From Paraburkholderia piptadeniae (lineage in GTDB: Bacteria; Pseudomonadota; Gammaproteobacteria; Burkholderiales; Burkholderiaceae), in contig NZ_CYGY02000042.1 in assembly GCF_900007165.1 (NCBI RefSeq), forward strand, positions 1 through 64,000: 64,000 nucleotides of DNA, given 5' to 3'. The position numbers and the translations under genes are program-made. Shown here one piece after another: positions 1-9,797 of this stretch. Below the pieces are notes generated by a model, which did no database searches, was not told where the DNA came from, and saw only the letters and a program-made list of their open reading frames with translations. Each line of letters opens with the position of its first letter. The first letter of the stretch is position 1.

Positions 1-106
1 TAGTACATAACGCAAATAAGGCAATCATTTTTTAACTCGGGATACTAGACTGTTCTTCACGAATCGCGCGATGCGCATCGGAAATCCGCATTTTGAGGAG
101 ACAGAC

Positions 107-1204
107 ATGAAGGTCCCTACCTGGGAAAATCCCGTCGGCACCGACGGTTTCGAATTCATCGAATACACCGCGCCCGACCCCGTCGCGCTCGGCAAGCTGT
201 TCGAGCGCATGGGCTTCACGGCGATCGCGAAGCATCGTCACAAGGACGTGACGTTGTACCGTCAGGGCGACATCAACTTCATCGTCAACGCGGAGCCGGA
301 TTCGTTCGCGCAGCGCTTCGCGCGCCTGCATGGCCCGTCGATCTGCGCAATCGCGTTCCGCGTGCAGGATGCCGCCAAGGCGTACAAGCGCGCGCTCGAA
401 CTGGGTGCATGGGGCTTCGACAACAAGACGGGCCCGATGGAGCTGAACATCCCCGCAATCAAGGGCATCGGCGACTCGCTGATTTATTTCGTCGACCGCT
501 GGCGCGGCAAGAACGGCGCGGCGCCGCACAGCATCGGCGACATCAGCATTTACGACGTCGACTTCGAGCCAATTCCGGGCACCGATCCGAACGCGACCGG
601 CCACGGCCTCACCTATATCGATCACCTGACGCACAACGTCCATCGCGGACGCATGCAGGAGTGGGCCGGGTTCTATGAGCGCCTGTTCAACTTCCGCGAA
701 GTGCGCTACTTCGACATCGAAGGCAAGGTGACGGGCGTGAAGTCGAAGGCGATGACGTCGCCGTGCGGCAAGATCCGCATTCCGATCAACGAGGAAGGCT
801 CGGAAACGGCTGGCCAGATTCAGGAATATCTCGACGCGTACCACGGCGAAGGCATTCAGCACATCGCGCTCGGCACGAACAATATCTACAAGACGGTCGA
901 CGGCCTGCGTGCGTCGAACATCTCGCTGCTCGATACCATCGACACGTACTACGAACTCGTCGACCGCCGCGTGCCCAACCACGGCGAGCCGCTGGAAGAA
1001 CTGCGCAAGCGCAAGATCCTGATCGACGGCGCACACGACGACCTGCTGCTGCAAATCTTCACCGAGAATCAGATCGGACCGATCTTCTTCGAAATCATCC
1101 AGCGCAAGGGCAACCAGGGCTTTGGCGAGGGCAACTTCAAGGCGCTGTTCGAATCGATCGAGCTGAATCAGATTCGTCGCGGTGTCGTGCAGGACAAGAC
1201 CTAA
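107..1204 (+). CDS. hpd: 4-hydroxyphenylpyruvate dioxygenase
   Basis: Converts 4-hydroxyphenylpyruvate to homogentisate with O2 in the cytosol, the second step of tyrosine degradation. The 365-residue protein has the two-repeat VOC fold of the family. The Fe(II) 2-His-1-Glu triad is visible as His173 (in YIDHLTHN), His252 (in IQHIAL) and Glu329 (in FFEIIQR), and the C-terminal GFGEGNFKALFESIE signature is intact. I chose ATG 107 because GAGGAG lies 6 bases upstream; an in-frame ATG at 71 has no such site. The gene is followed by a strong bidirectional terminator. The indolepyruvate oxidoreductase gene downstream on the same strand fits a shared role in aromatic amino-acid use. Identification is secure. 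Confidence 0.96.
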   Translation: MKVPTWENPVGTDGFEFIEYTAPDPVALGKLFERMGFTAIAKHRHKDVTLYRQGDINFIVNAEPDSFAQRFARLHGPSICAIAFRVQDAAKAYKRALELGAWGFDNKTGPMELNIPAIKGIGDSLIYFVDRWRGKNGAAPHSIGDISIYDVDFEPIPGTDPNATGHGLTYIDHLTHNVHRGRMQEWAGFYERLFNFREVRYFDIEGKVTGVKSKAMTSPCGKIRIPINEEGSETAGQIQEYLDAYHGEGIQHIALGTNNIYKTVDGLRASNISLLDTIDTYYELVDRRVPNHGEPLEELRKRKILIDGAHDDLLLQIFTENQIGPIFFEIIQRKGNQGFGEGNFKALFESIELNQIRRGVVQDKT

Positions 1205-1235
1205 CACCCATTCTGGCGGCTAACGCTCGGCAAAG

Positions 1236-1268
1236 AAAAAGGCGAGGAATCGTACGATCCTCGCCTTT
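1236..1268. terminator. bidirectional Rho-independent terminator after hpd
   Basis: A 12-bp perfect stem (1236-1247 with 1257-1268) surrounds a 9-base loop. It has a T run on the right for hpd, and an A-rich left flank that gives a T run on the minus strand for the small gene at 1364-1549. Confidence 0.85.
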
Positions 1269-1363
1269 TCATTTCTGGATTTGAGAATCGGCGCCCCTCG
1301 GTCCGCCGACTCTCGCTGTTCGTTCAGACGCGGGCGGTCGTGTCGGCCGCCCGCCATCGTGCG

Positions 1364-1549
1364 TCAGCCACGCCGCTCCGTGTCGTCGGACGAGCGCTGC
1401 CGGTTCACGGCGACCGTTGCCGCTGCCACCGGCGCGGTGCGCGTGACGGCATTCACGAGCGAGCTGGCGCTGCTCGAGTGCACGGGCGCGCTCATCGCGA
1501 AGAATGCTGCCGAGACCATCAGGAAGGTCTGGATGTGTTTCGTGTTCAT
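1364..1549 (-). CDS. small predicted exported protein, function unknown
   Basis: A 61-residue ORF starting at ATG 1549, with an AAAAGGAG site 6 bases upstream on the minus strand. The N-terminus (MNTKHIQTFLMVSAAFFAMS) looks like a signal peptide: charged start, hydrophobic core, small residues, then a Ser/Ala-rich stretch. The mature part is short, Ala/Val/Thr-rich and ends in an Arg/Asp/Glu tail. It shares the bidirectional terminator at 1236-1268 with hpd, which arrives from the other side. I recognise no family. A longer reading of the frame, starting at 1762, has no ribosome-binding site and is not supported. Real-gene status rests on the RBS, signal peptide and terminator. Confidence 0.55.
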   Translation of the reverse strand: MNTKHIQTFLMVSAAFFAMSAPVHSSSASSLVNAVTRTAPVAAATVAVNRQRSSDDTERRG

Positions 1550-1897
1550 GCGTACTCCTTTTTCAACTCCTGCACAGCGAAGCTCCGCAGCATGCGGAAC
1601 GTTGCGATTCGTGCAGGTGGGGAGTTTAGACCAGCATTTCAAGTCCCGTTCCTGTCGTTTCAAGCTTTTACACGCTGTTACAGCGGCACACCAAATAGAT
1701 TCCGCCACGTCATACGCGCGACATTTTCCTGCGTGAGTCATCCCGCATTGCGGTGTTTTCAACGATTAGCGGCGGGTTTTTACCAGTGCTACCATCGCAA
1801 AAAAGCCGTCAATATGGCGACCCCGGCCGGAGCATTCACAAGATGCCGAGGCCCTGAAGGTTTTGGCGATCCCAACCTGGGTGGAGGAGTACACATA
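1550..1897. other. intergenic region upstream of the indolepyruvate oxidoreductase gene
   Basis: About 350 bases between two divergent genes. It must hold the promoters of both the small exported protein (leftward) and the oxidoreductase (rightward). I see no convincing consensus promoter or operator. The large reading frame is open through part of this stretch, but codon use and the lack of an upstream RBS argue against coding. Confidence 0.5.
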
Positions 1898-4800
1898 ATG
1901 AATGCCCCGCTAGACGCTGGTCAGCGAGCCTCGCTCGAAGCCGCGTTGACTTCCGTCACGCTCGACGACAAATACACGCTCGAACGCGGCCGCGCGTACA
2001 TGAGCGGCATCCAGGCGCTGGTGCGTCTGCCGATGCTGCAACAGGAGCGCGACAAGGCCGCCGGACTCAATACCGCCGGTTTCATCTCGGGCTATCGCGG
2101 ATCGCCGCTCGGCGGCCTCGACCAGGCGCTGTGGAAAGCGAAGAAGCACCTCGCCGGGCATCAAGTGGTCTTTCAGCCCGGCGTCAACGAAGACCTCGCC
2201 GCGACGGCCGTGTGGGGCTCGCAGCAGGTCAACCTCTATCCCAGCGCCAAATACGACGGCGTGTTCTCGATGTGGTACGGCAAGGGCCCCGGCGTCGACC
2301 GCTCGGGCGACGTGTTCAAGCACGGCAACTCGGCCGGCTCGTCGCGTCACGGCGGCGTCCTTGTACTCGCAGGCGACGATCACGCCGCCAAATCGTCGAC
2401 GCTCGCGCATCAGTCGGAACACCTGTTCAAGGCGTGCGGCCTGCCCGTGTTGTTTCCGTCGAACGTGCAGGAATATCTCGACTTCGGGCTGCACGGCTGG
2501 GCGATGAGCCGCTACTCCGGCCTGTGGGTCGCGATGAAGTGCGTCACCGACGTCGTCGAGTCGTCGGCTTCCGTCGATATCGATCCGCACCGCACGCAAA
2601 TCATTCTGCCAACCGACTTCGAGATGCCCGAAGGCGGTCTCAACATTCGCTGGCCCGATCCGCCGCTCGTGCAGGAAGCGCGTCTGCTCGACTACAAGTG
2701 GTACGCCGGGCTCGCGTACGTGCGCGCGAACAAGCTCGACCGGATCGAGATCGATTCGCCGCACGCGCGCTTTGGCATCATCACGGGCGGCAAGGCGTAT
2801 CTCGACGTGCGTCAGGCGCTGACCGACCTCGGCCTCGACGACGAGACCTGCTCGCGCATCGGCATTCGCCTGTACAAGGTCGGCTGCGTGTGGCCGCTCG
2901 AAGCGCAAGGCGCGCAGGCGTTCGCGCGCGGACTGCAAGAGATTCTGGTGGTCGAAGAGAAGCGCCAGATTCTCGAATACGCGATCAAGGAAGAGCTGTA
3001 CAACTGGCCCGATGCGCAGCGTCCGCGCGTGTTCGGCAAGTTCGACGAGAAGGACGGCGCGGGCGGCGAGTGGTCGGTGCCGATGGGCAACTGGCTGCTG
3101 CCCGCGCACTACGAACTGTCGCCCGCGTTGATCGCAAAGGCAATCGCGACGCGTCTCGACAAGTTCGATCTGCCATCCGACGTGCGCGCGCGCATCGCAG
3201 CGCGCATCGCCGTGATCGAAGCGAAGGAAAAGGCGCTGGCGCGTCCGCGCGTCGAAGCCGAACGCAAGCCGTGGTTCTGCTCTGGCTGCCCGCACAACAC
3301 GTCGACGAACGTGCCCGAAGGCTCGCGCGCGATGGCGGGCATCGGCTGCCACTATATGACCGTGTGGATGGACCGCAGTACGAGCACGTTCAGCCAGATG
3401 GGCGGCGAAGGCGTCGCGTGGGTCGGCCAGGCGCCGTTCACGAACGACAAGCACGTGTTCGCCAATCTCGGCGACGGCACGTATTTCCACTCGGGCCTGC
3501 TCGCGATTCGCGCGGCGATCGCGTCGAAGGCCAACATCACGTACAAGATTCTTTATAACGACGCGGTCGCGATGACGGGCGGCCAGCCCGTCGACGGCAC
3601 GCTGACCGTGCCGCAGATCACGCATCAGCTCGCGGCGGAAGGCGCGAAGAAGATCGTGATCGTCACCGACGAGCCCGAGAAGTACAGCGCCAATGTCGGC
3701 CTCGCTCCTGGCATCGCGGTCCACCATCGCGACCTGCTCGACGACGTGCAGCGCGAGTTGCGCGAGATCGAAGGCACGACGATCCTGATCTACGACCAGA
3801 CCTGCGCGACCGAAAAGCGCCGCCGCCGCAAGCGCGGCGCGTATCCCGATCCGGCGAAGCGCGTCGTGATCAACGAAGCTGTGTGCGAAGGCTGCGGCGA
3901 TTGCTCGGTGCAGTCGAACTGCCTGTCGGTCGAGCCGCTCGAAACGGAGTACGGCACGAAGCGGCAGATCAACCAGTCGACCTGCAACAAGGACTTCTCG
4001 TGCCTGAAGGGCTTTTGCCCGAGCTTCGTGACCGTCGAAGGTGGACAGCTACGCAAGCCGAAGGCGTCGGGCGCCGGAAGCGACACGATGCCGCCCGTGC
4101 CCGATCCCGAGATTCCCGCGATCGGCAAGCCGTACGGCGTGCTGGTGACGGGCGTCGGCGGCACGGGTGTCGTGACGATCGGCGCGCTGCTCGGCATGGC
4201 CGCGCACCTCGAAAGCAAGGGCGTCACGGTGCTCGACGTGACAGGTCTCGCGCAGAAAGGCGGCGCCGTGATGAGCCACGTGCAGATCGCGAACCAGCCC
4301 GCCGACATCCACGCGACACGTATCGCGATGGGCGAAGCGAATCTGGTGATCGGTTGCGATTCGATCGTGACGGCGGGCGACGAATGCGTGTCGCGGATGC
4401 AGAACGGCCGCACGCACGTCGTGCTGAACAGCGCGCCGACGCCGACGGCCGAGTTCATCAAGAACCCGAACTGGCGCTTCCCTGGCGCGAGCGCCGACAC
4501 AGACGTGCGCGCGGCTGCCGGCGACGACAACGTCGCGGCTGTCGATGCGAACCATTTCGCCGTTGCCCTGCTCGGCGATGCGATCTACACGAATCCTTTC
4601 GTGCTCGGCTACGCGTGGCAAAAAGGCTGGCTGCCGCTCACGCACGAGTCGCTGATTCGCGCGATCGAACTGAACGCGGTGCAGGTCGAGAAGAACCGCG
4701 CGGCATTCGAATGGGGCCGCCGCGCGGCGCACGATCTCGATGCCGTGCGCAAGCTCGCACGACCGCAGAATCGCATCGACGACGACACGTCGAATGCCGC

Positions 4801-5497
4801 GAAGATCATCTCGCTGCATACCCCGAAGGCGCTCGATACGTTGATCGACAAGCGCGCGCAGTATCTGGCCGCTTATCAAAACGACGCATACGCGGCGCGT
4901 TATCGCAAGCTGGTCGACGAAGTGCGGGCCGCCGAAACGAAGCTCGAAGCCGCCGACGGCCAGATGCCGCTGACGGAAGCCGTCGCGAAGAATCTGCACA
5001 AGCTTATGGCGTACAAGGACGAATACGAAGTGGCGCGCCTGTATTCGGACCCAGCGTTCGTCGAAAAGCTGAAGGCGAATTTCGAAGGCGACTGGAAGCT
5101 GAAATTCCATCTCGCACCGCCGTCGACGGCGAAGAAGGACGCGCACGGCCATCTCGTGAAGAAGCAGTACGGTCCGTGGATGCTCAACGCGATGCACGTG
5201 CTTGCAAAGCTGAGGTTCCTGCGCGGCACTGCCCTCGACGTGTTCGGCAAGACGGAAGAGCGCCGCGCCGAACGTGCGTTGATCGTTGAGTATGAAACGC
5301 TGGTGCGTGAGCTGATCGGCGGATTGACGGCTGACAAGCGCGCGCTGGCCGTCGAGCTCGCGAACCTGCCGGACGGAATTCGCGGCTACGGCCACGTGAA
5401 GGAAAACAATATGAAGGGCGTTCGCGCGAAGTGGGCCTCGTTGCTCGCGAAGTGGCGCTCGCCGGCGGGCGGCGTCGAGCAGCAGCACGTCGCGTAA
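1898..5497 (+). CDS. indolepyruvate ferredoxin oxidoreductase family protein (one-piece alpha-beta-gamma)
   Basis: A 1199-residue enzyme that, by family, oxidatively decarboxylates aryl-pyruvates (indolepyruvate, phenylpyruvate, hydroxyphenylpyruvate) to aryl-acetyl-CoA using thiamine diphosphate. The order is an N-terminal pyrimidine-binding region (GYRGSPLGGLDQAL), a Cys motif CSGCPHNTST followed by GIGCHYM, a diphosphate-binding GDGTYFHSG block with a later ILYNDAVAMTGGQ, and Fe-S cysteines from residue 663 (CEGCGDC, later C-x4-CLKGFC). From about residue 747 comes a gamma-type Rossmann region (GVLVTGVGGTGVV). ATG 1898 is chosen for GGAGGAG about 9 bases upstream. Its position beside hpd suggests a role in aromatic amino-acid breakdown; the preferred substrate is not visible in the sequence. 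Confidence 0.92.
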   Translation: MNAPLDAGQRASLEAALTSVTLDDKYTLERGRAYMSGIQALVRLPMLQQERDKAAGLNTAGFISGYRGSPLGGLDQALWKAKKHLAGHQVVFQPGVNEDLAATAVWGSQQVNLYPSAKYDGVFSMWYGKGPGVDRSGDVFKHGNSAGSSRHGGVLVLAGDDHAAKSSTLAHQSEHLFKACGLPVLFPSNVQEYLDFGLHGWAMSRYSGLWVAMKCVTDVVESSASVDIDPHRTQIILPTDFEMPEGGLNIRWPDPPLVQEARLLDYKWYAGLAYVRANKLDRIEIDSPHARFGIITGGKAYLDVRQALTDLGLDDETCSRIGIRLYKVGCVWPLEAQGAQAFARGLQEILVVEEKRQILEYAIKEELYNWPDAQRPRVFGKFDEKDGAGGEWSVPMGNWLLPAHYELSPALIAKAIATRLDKFDLPSDVRARIAARIAVIEAKEKALARPRVEAERKPWFCSGCPHNTSTNVPEGSRAMAGIGCHYMTVWMDRSTSTFSQMGGEGVAWVGQAPFTNDKHVFANLGDGTYFHSGLLAIRAAIASKANITYKILYNDAVAMTGGQPVDGTLTVPQITHQLAAEGAKKIVIVTDEPEKYSANVGLAPGIAVHHRDLLDDVQRELREIEGTTILIYDQTCATEKRRRRKRGAYPDPAKRVVINEAVCEGCGDCSVQSNCLSVEPLETEYGTKRQINQSTCNKDFSCLKGFCPSFVTVEGGQLRKPKASGAGSDTMPPVPDPEIPAIGKPYGVLVTGVGGTGVVTIGALLGMAAHLESKGVTVLDVTGLAQKGGAVMSHVQIANQPADIHATRIAMGEANLVIGCDSIVTAGDECVSRMQNGRTHVVLNSAPTPTAEFIKNPNWRFPGASADTDVRAAAGDDNVAAVDANHFAVALLGDAIYTNPFVLGYAWQKGWLPLTHESLIRAIELNAVQVEKNRAAFEWGRRAAHDLDAVRKLARPQNRIDDDTSNAAKIISLHTPKALDTLIDKRAQYLAAYQNDAYAARYRKLVDEVRAAETKLEAADGQMPLTEAVAKNLHKLMAYKDEYEVARLYSDPAFVEKLKANFEGDWKLKFHLAPPSTAKKDAHGHLVKKQYGPWMLNAMHVLAKLRFLRGTALDVFGKTEERRAERALIVEYETLVRELIGGLTADKRALAVELANLPDGIRGYGHVKENNMKGVRAKWASLLAKWRSPAGGVEQQHVA

Positions 5498-5544
5498 CGC
5501 CCGAAGTTTTCCGGACAGGCCGGCAGCACAAGGCCGGCAGCAAC

Positions 5545-5574
5545 AAAAAGGGCACCTCGCGGTGCCCTTTTTTC
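5545..5574. terminator. bidirectional terminator between convergent genes
   Basis: Stem GGGCACC/GGTGCCC with a TCGC loop, an A run on the left and a T run on the right. It serves the oxidoreductase from the left and maeB from the right. Confidence 0.85.
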
Positions 5575-5602
5575 ATCAAGCGATCATCCAGCGGGAACGC
5601 GG

Positions 5603-7888
5603 TTAGTTCGCGGCTTGCCGCTCCGCACCGACGTTCGCCGAAGCGATCGCCGTCATGTTGATGATCCGGCGCACGGTCGCGGCCGGCGTCAGGATGTGCA
5701 CCGGCTTCGACGCGCCGAGCAGGAACGGACCGACCGTCACGCCTTCGCCGCCGATCATCTTCAGCAGGTTGTACGTGATGTTCGCCGCTTCGACGTTCGG
5801 CATGATCAGCAGGTTCGCTTCGCCCGTCAGCGTCGTGCCCGGGAAGGCCGCCTTGCGCACCGCTTCTGACAGCGCGGCGTCGCCGTGCATTTCGCCGTCC
5901 ACTTCGAGATGCGGTGCGCGTTCGGCGATCAGCTTGCGCGCAGCCGACATGCGTGCCGACGTCGCCGACGGGATGCTGCCGAAGTTCGAATTCGACAGCA
6001 GCGCGACCTTCGGCACGATGCCGAACTTCTCGATTTCACGCGCGGCGAGAATCGTCATGTCGGCGAGCTGTTCGGCCGTCGGCACTTCGTTCACGTACGT
6101 GTCGCTGATGAAGAGGTTGCGGCCCGGCAGCATCAGCAGGTTCATCGCGGCGAAGTTATCGACGTGCTCGGCCTTGCCCAGCACCTGCTCGACGTATTTC
6201 AGATGCTCGTGATACGTGTCGATCAGGCCGCAGATCATGCCGTCCGCGTCGCCGAGATGCACGAGAATCGCGCCGATCAGCGTGTTGAACTTGCGCATCG
6301 CGGCCTTCGCGACTTCCGGTGTAACGCCTTCGCGCGCACCGATTTCGTGATACGCCTGCCAGCTCTTGTGGTAACGGGGATCGTCTTCCGGATTGACGAT
6401 CTCGAAGTCTTCGCCGCACTTGAGTTTCGAGCCGATCTTCTTCAGACGCATCTCGATCACGCCGGGGCGGCCCACCAGGATCGGCTTCGCGATCTTTTCG
6501 AGCAGCACGAATTGCGCGGCGCGCAGCACGCGCTCGTCTTCGCCTTCCGCGAACACGATGCGCGCCGGCTGCGCTTTCGCGGCGGCGAACACGGGGCGCA
6601 TCACCATGCCCGAGCGGTAGACGGTCGCGCCGAGTTGCTCGCGATAGGCGTCCATGTCCTGAATCGGACGCGTGGCGACGCCCGAATCCATCGCGGCCTG
6701 CGCGACGGCGGGCGCGATCTTGATGATCAGACGCGGATCGAAAGGCTTCGGAATCAGGTAGTCGGGGCCGAATTCCAGCGAATGGCCTTCGTAGGCCTTC
6801 GCGACTTCATCGCCCTGATCGGTTTCTTCGGCGAGTTCCGCGATCGCGCGCACGCACGCAAGCTTCATTTCTTCCGTGATCGTCGTCGCGCCGACGTCCA
6901 GCGCGCCGCGGAAGATGAACGGGAAGCACAGCACGTTGTTGACCTGGTTCGGATAGTCCGAACGGCCCGTCGCGATGATGCAGTCCGGGCGCACCTTCTT
7001 TGCTTCTTCCGGGCGGATTTCCGGCTCCGGGTTCGCGAGCGCGAGGATCAGCGGCTGCGTGCCCATCTCCTTGACCATTTCCGGCTTCAGCACGCCGGCG
7101 CTCGAGCAGCCGAGGAACACATCGGCGCCCTTGATCGCGTCGGCGAGCGTGCGCGCGTCGGTATGCGCCGCGTAGCGCTCCTTCGACGGGTCCAGATTGC
7201 CGCGCCCTTCGTAGATCACGCCCTTCGAATCGACGACGAGCACGTTCTTCTTCGACAGGCCCAGGTTCACGAGCAGGTCCAGACACGCGATGGCCGCCGC
7301 GCCCGCGCCCGAACACACGAGCTTCACCTCTTCGAGCTTCTTGCCGACCACCTTGAGGCCGTTGAGAATCGCCGCCGATGCGATGATCGCCGTGCCGTGC
7401 TGGTCGTCGTGGAAAACGGGAATCTTCATGCGCTCGCGCAGCTTCTTCTCGATGTAGAAGCATTCGGGCGCCTTGATGTCTTCGAGGTTGATGCCGCCGA
7501 GCGTCGGCTCCAGCATCGCGATCGCTTCGACGAGCTTGTCGGGATCGGATTCGCTCAGCTCGATATCGAACACGTCGATGCCGGCGAACTTCTTGAACAG
7601 ACACCCCTTGCCTTCCATCACGGGCTTCGCGGCGAGCGGTCCGATGTTGCCGAGGCCCAGCACAGCCGTGCCGTTCGTGACCACGCCGACCAGGTTGCCA
7701 CGCGACGTGTACTTCTGCGCGTCGAGCGGCTCGTCATAAATGGCCATGCACGCGGCTGCGACGCCCGGCGAATACGCGAGCGACAGATCCAGCTGGTTCG
7801 AGAGCGGCTTGGTCGGTGTGACCGAAATCTTGCCGGGCTTCGGATTCTGGTGATACGCGAGAGCGCTTTGCTTCAGTTGTTCGTCCAT
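5603..7888 (-). CDS. maeB: NADP-dependent malic enzyme with C-terminal phosphotransacetylase-like domain
   Basis: Decarboxylates malate to pyruvate, forming NADPH, in the cytosol. The 761 residues have the MaeB layout. The malic N-domain comes first (SLAYSPGVAAAC, then GLGNIGPLAAKPVMEGKG), followed by the NAD(P)-binding domain (FHDDQHGTAI, VCSGAGAAAIAC). From about residue 430 the phosphotransacetylase-like part begins (IVFAEGEDERVLRAAQF), which in this family is regulatory and not a second active enzyme. Length matches E. coli MaeB. The gene converges on the oxidoreductase with a shared terminator. The start at 7888 has only a weak upstream site (CAGGTT). Confidence 0.94.
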   Translation of the reverse strand: MDEQLKQSALAYHQNPKPGKISVTPTKPLSNQLDLSLAYSPGVAAACMAIYDEPLDAQKYTSRGNLVGVVTNGTAVLGLGNIGPLAAKPVMEGKGCLFKKFAGIDVFDIELSESDPDKLVEAIAMLEPTLGGINLEDIKAPECFYIEKKLRERMKIPVFHDDQHGTAIIASAAILNGLKVVGKKLEEVKLVCSGAGAAAIACLDLLVNLGLSKKNVLVVDSKGVIYEGRGNLDPSKERYAAHTDARTLADAIKGADVFLGCSSAGVLKPEMVKEMGTQPLILALANPEPEIRPEEAKKVRPDCIIATGRSDYPNQVNNVLCFPFIFRGALDVGATTITEEMKLACVRAIAELAEETDQGDEVAKAYEGHSLEFGPDYLIPKPFDPRLIIKIAPAVAQAAMDSGVATRPIQDMDAYREQLGATVYRSGMVMRPVFAAAKAQPARIVFAEGEDERVLRAAQFVLLEKIAKPILVGRPGVIEMRLKKIGSKLKCGEDFEIVNPEDDPRYHKSWQAYHEIGAREGVTPEVAKAAMRKFNTLIGAILVHLGDADGMICGLIDTYHEHLKYVEQVLGKAEHVDNFAAMNLLMLPGRNLFISDTYVNEVPTAEQLADMTILAAREIEKFGIVPKVALLSNSNFGSIPSATSARMSAARKLIAERAPHLEVDGEMHGDAALSEAVRKAAFPGTTLTGEANLLIMPNVEAANITYNLLKMIGGEGVTVGPFLLGASKPVHILTPAATVRRIINMTAIASANVGAERQAAN

Positions 7889-8193
7889 TTTCTAACCTGC
7901 GAGACGTTAATAATGGGCCCGGCTCGATACATCACTACGTCACGTGCTGCGCTGGCCATTGCCGGAACGATGCCCGACGGCGGCGTTTCTCGCGTGCGCC
8001 CGTCGGGCGCGGCGTCAAACCTCAGCGGAAAGCAGGCGGCGCTGAGCTTTTTCGGGTCGATTAGTGTACACCCCTGATGAGTCAGTTCGGGCCAGGTTTT
8101 GTACCGGACGGATAAGCCTGAGCCGCGCCAGCTCGTGCTGCGGTGCGACATGAAAGTACTTTCAGCTTGCGCGCGGGTGCTCGGCAGATGCGG
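7889..8193. other. intergenic region upstream of maeB
   Basis: About 305 bases between maeB and the 3' end of the MFS gene, both on the minus strand. It should contain the maeB promoter. I see no strong consensus boxes, terminator hairpin or repeats. A 92-codon frame across it has no ribosome-binding site and atypical composition. Confidence 0.4.
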
Positions 8194-9426
8194 TCATTCG
8201 AGCGCTGCGCCGCAGCGTTCCGGAATCAGAAAGACCGTCGCGAAGATGTCGAGCACGTAGATTGACGCGAGCGCGACAAGCGCCGCACCGAATGAAAAAC
8301 GCGCAGCCAGCGCGCCGACCGCGACGGGACCGAAACCGCCCACCGCCCGGCCGATGTTGAACAGCACGTTTTGTGCAGTGGCGCGGGCATCCGTCGGGTA
8401 CAGCTCGGAAATCAGCGCACCGTAGCCGCCGATCATCCCGTTCACGAACACGCCCATCACTGCGCCGCCGATCAACAGCGCGGCTGGCGTGCTCAGGTGC
8501 GCATAGACGAACACCATCGCGACGGCACCCGCCTGGTAGAAAAGAAACGTCGGCTTGCGGCCGAAGCGGTCGGCGGCGACGCCGAACAGCCAGATGCCGA
8601 CGGCCATGCCGAGCACCGTGACGGCCGTCCATAGACCGGAGCGCGTCAGCGAGCAGCCGAAGGTCTTCGACAGATAGGTTGGCAGCCAGATCATCAGGCC
8701 GTAGTAGCCGAAGTTCTGCACCGAGCAGAGAGTCGCGACGCCTGCGCTCGCGCGAGTCGTGCGTGCATCGGCGACGAGCAGTTTCACAGGCGCCTTGCAC
8801 ATGCCACGCGCGACCCGCTCGGTGAACAGCGCCGGTTCCTCGACGCGCCGCCGCACGAAAAACGACACCACGGCGGGCAGCAGCCCGAGCGCGAACATGC
8901 CGCGCCAGCCAATCAGCGGCAGCAGCGGCGGCGTCAGCAACGCGGCCGCGAGCACGCCGAGTTGCCAGCCAAGCCCGACATACGACGATACGCGCGCCCG
9001 CTGCGCCGCAGGCCAAGCTTCCGCGACGAGCGTCATGCCGATGCCGAACTCCCCACCCAAACCGACGCCCGCGATCGTCCGGTACGCGAGCAGATCGCCG
9101 TAGCCCCGCGCGAGCGCGCACAGGCCCGTGAAGATCGCGAAGATCAGGATCGTCCACGTGAGCATGCGCACGCGGCCGAAATAGTCGCTCAAGACGCCGA
9201 AGATCAGACCGCCTGCGACTGCGCCGATCAGCGTCCAAGTGACGAGCGACCCGGCTTGCGTCGACGTAAGGTGCAGATCGGCGGCGATCACGGGCAGCAT
9301 GAAGCCGAGAATCAGCAGGTCAAAGCCGTCCATCGCATAGCCGAGCACCGACGCGATCAGCGCCCGCGCGGCATAGCCGGCGCGAGGATCTTGCGTGACG
9401 GCGTTCGGCGAAGAGGCGATGTTCAT
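8194..9426 (-). CDS. MFS transporter, aromatic acid:H+ symporter (AAHS)-like
   Basis: A 410-residue inner-membrane permease with about 12 hydrophobic segments. TM1 carries MDGFDLLILGFMLPVI, the DGFD block typical of AAHS and related organic-acid symporters. The loop 2-3 motif GVLSDYFGRVRML and its repeat GVAADRFGRKPTF are both present, as is the loop 4-5 RTIAGVGLGGEFGIG block. ATG 9426 is chosen over the upstream in-frame ATG at 9486 because it has GGAG about 9 bases upstream and because family members start close to TM1. The substrate is unknown, though aromatic or other carboxylic acids would fit. It is divergent from pyrE, with which it shares no obvious function. Confidence 0.82.
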   Translation of the reverse strand: MNIASSPNAVTQDPRAGYAARALIASVLGYAMDGFDLLILGFMLPVIAADLHLTSTQAGSLVTWTLIGAVAGGLIFGVLSDYFGRVRMLTWTILIFAIFTGLCALARGYGDLLAYRTIAGVGLGGEFGIGMTLVAEAWPAAQRARVSSYVGLGWQLGVLAAALLTPPLLPLIGWRGMFALGLLPAVVSFFVRRRVEEPALFTERVARGMCKAPVKLLVADARTTRASAGVATLCSVQNFGYYGLMIWLPTYLSKTFGCSLTRSGLWTAVTVLGMAVGIWLFGVAADRFGRKPTFLFYQAGAVAMVFVYAHLSTPAALLIGGAVMGVFVNGMIGGYGALISELYPTDARATAQNVLFNIGRAVGGFGPVAVGALAARFSFGAALVALASIYVLDIFATVFLIPERCGAALE

Positions 9427-9797
9427 ATGCAGTGCTCCGTGCGCGCGTAACCGGGCGGCAAATGGCAAATGGCCGCGCACGGCCATCGCTGAAACTTGGT
9501 GTGGTGGAAAATGTCGCGTGAGTGTAAAGGCCGCGATCTGCCGTCACAACCTGGCCAAAAAGCATAGGCGAAGCGTCCAGGCGGCCAATGCGTCGGCGGG
9601 CCTGCACGTTCGCGCGCCCTGGGACAAGTCCGAATCGGGTAAAATATCCGGCTACGCGCGCAGCAATCCCGTCAGTTTTTCAACTTTCCGGCGTGTTTCG
9701 CCCATCCGGGCGCCAGGTGCCACATCTGGTCACGCCACGCTTGCTGCGCCATAGGGCCGCGCGCCCGCCTCCCAGCTCACCACCCAAGGATTCGCCC
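9427..9797. other. divergent promoter region between the MFS gene and pyrE
   Basis: About 370 bases. It contains a TAAAAT hexamer near 9640 that could be a -10 box for pyrE, but no good -35 box at the right distance. I see no hairpin typical of pyrimidine attenuation directly before pyrE. Nothing else is recognised. Confidence 0.35.

Noticed and set aside
5885..8077. 730-codon plus-strand frame opposite maeB
   Set aside because: Arg/His/Asp-rich translation typical of the antisense strand of a high-GC gene; maeB is certain on the other strand.
7873..8151. 92-codon minus-strand frame before maeB
   Set aside because: Lacks an RBS and overlaps the expected maeB promoter; translation shows no domain.
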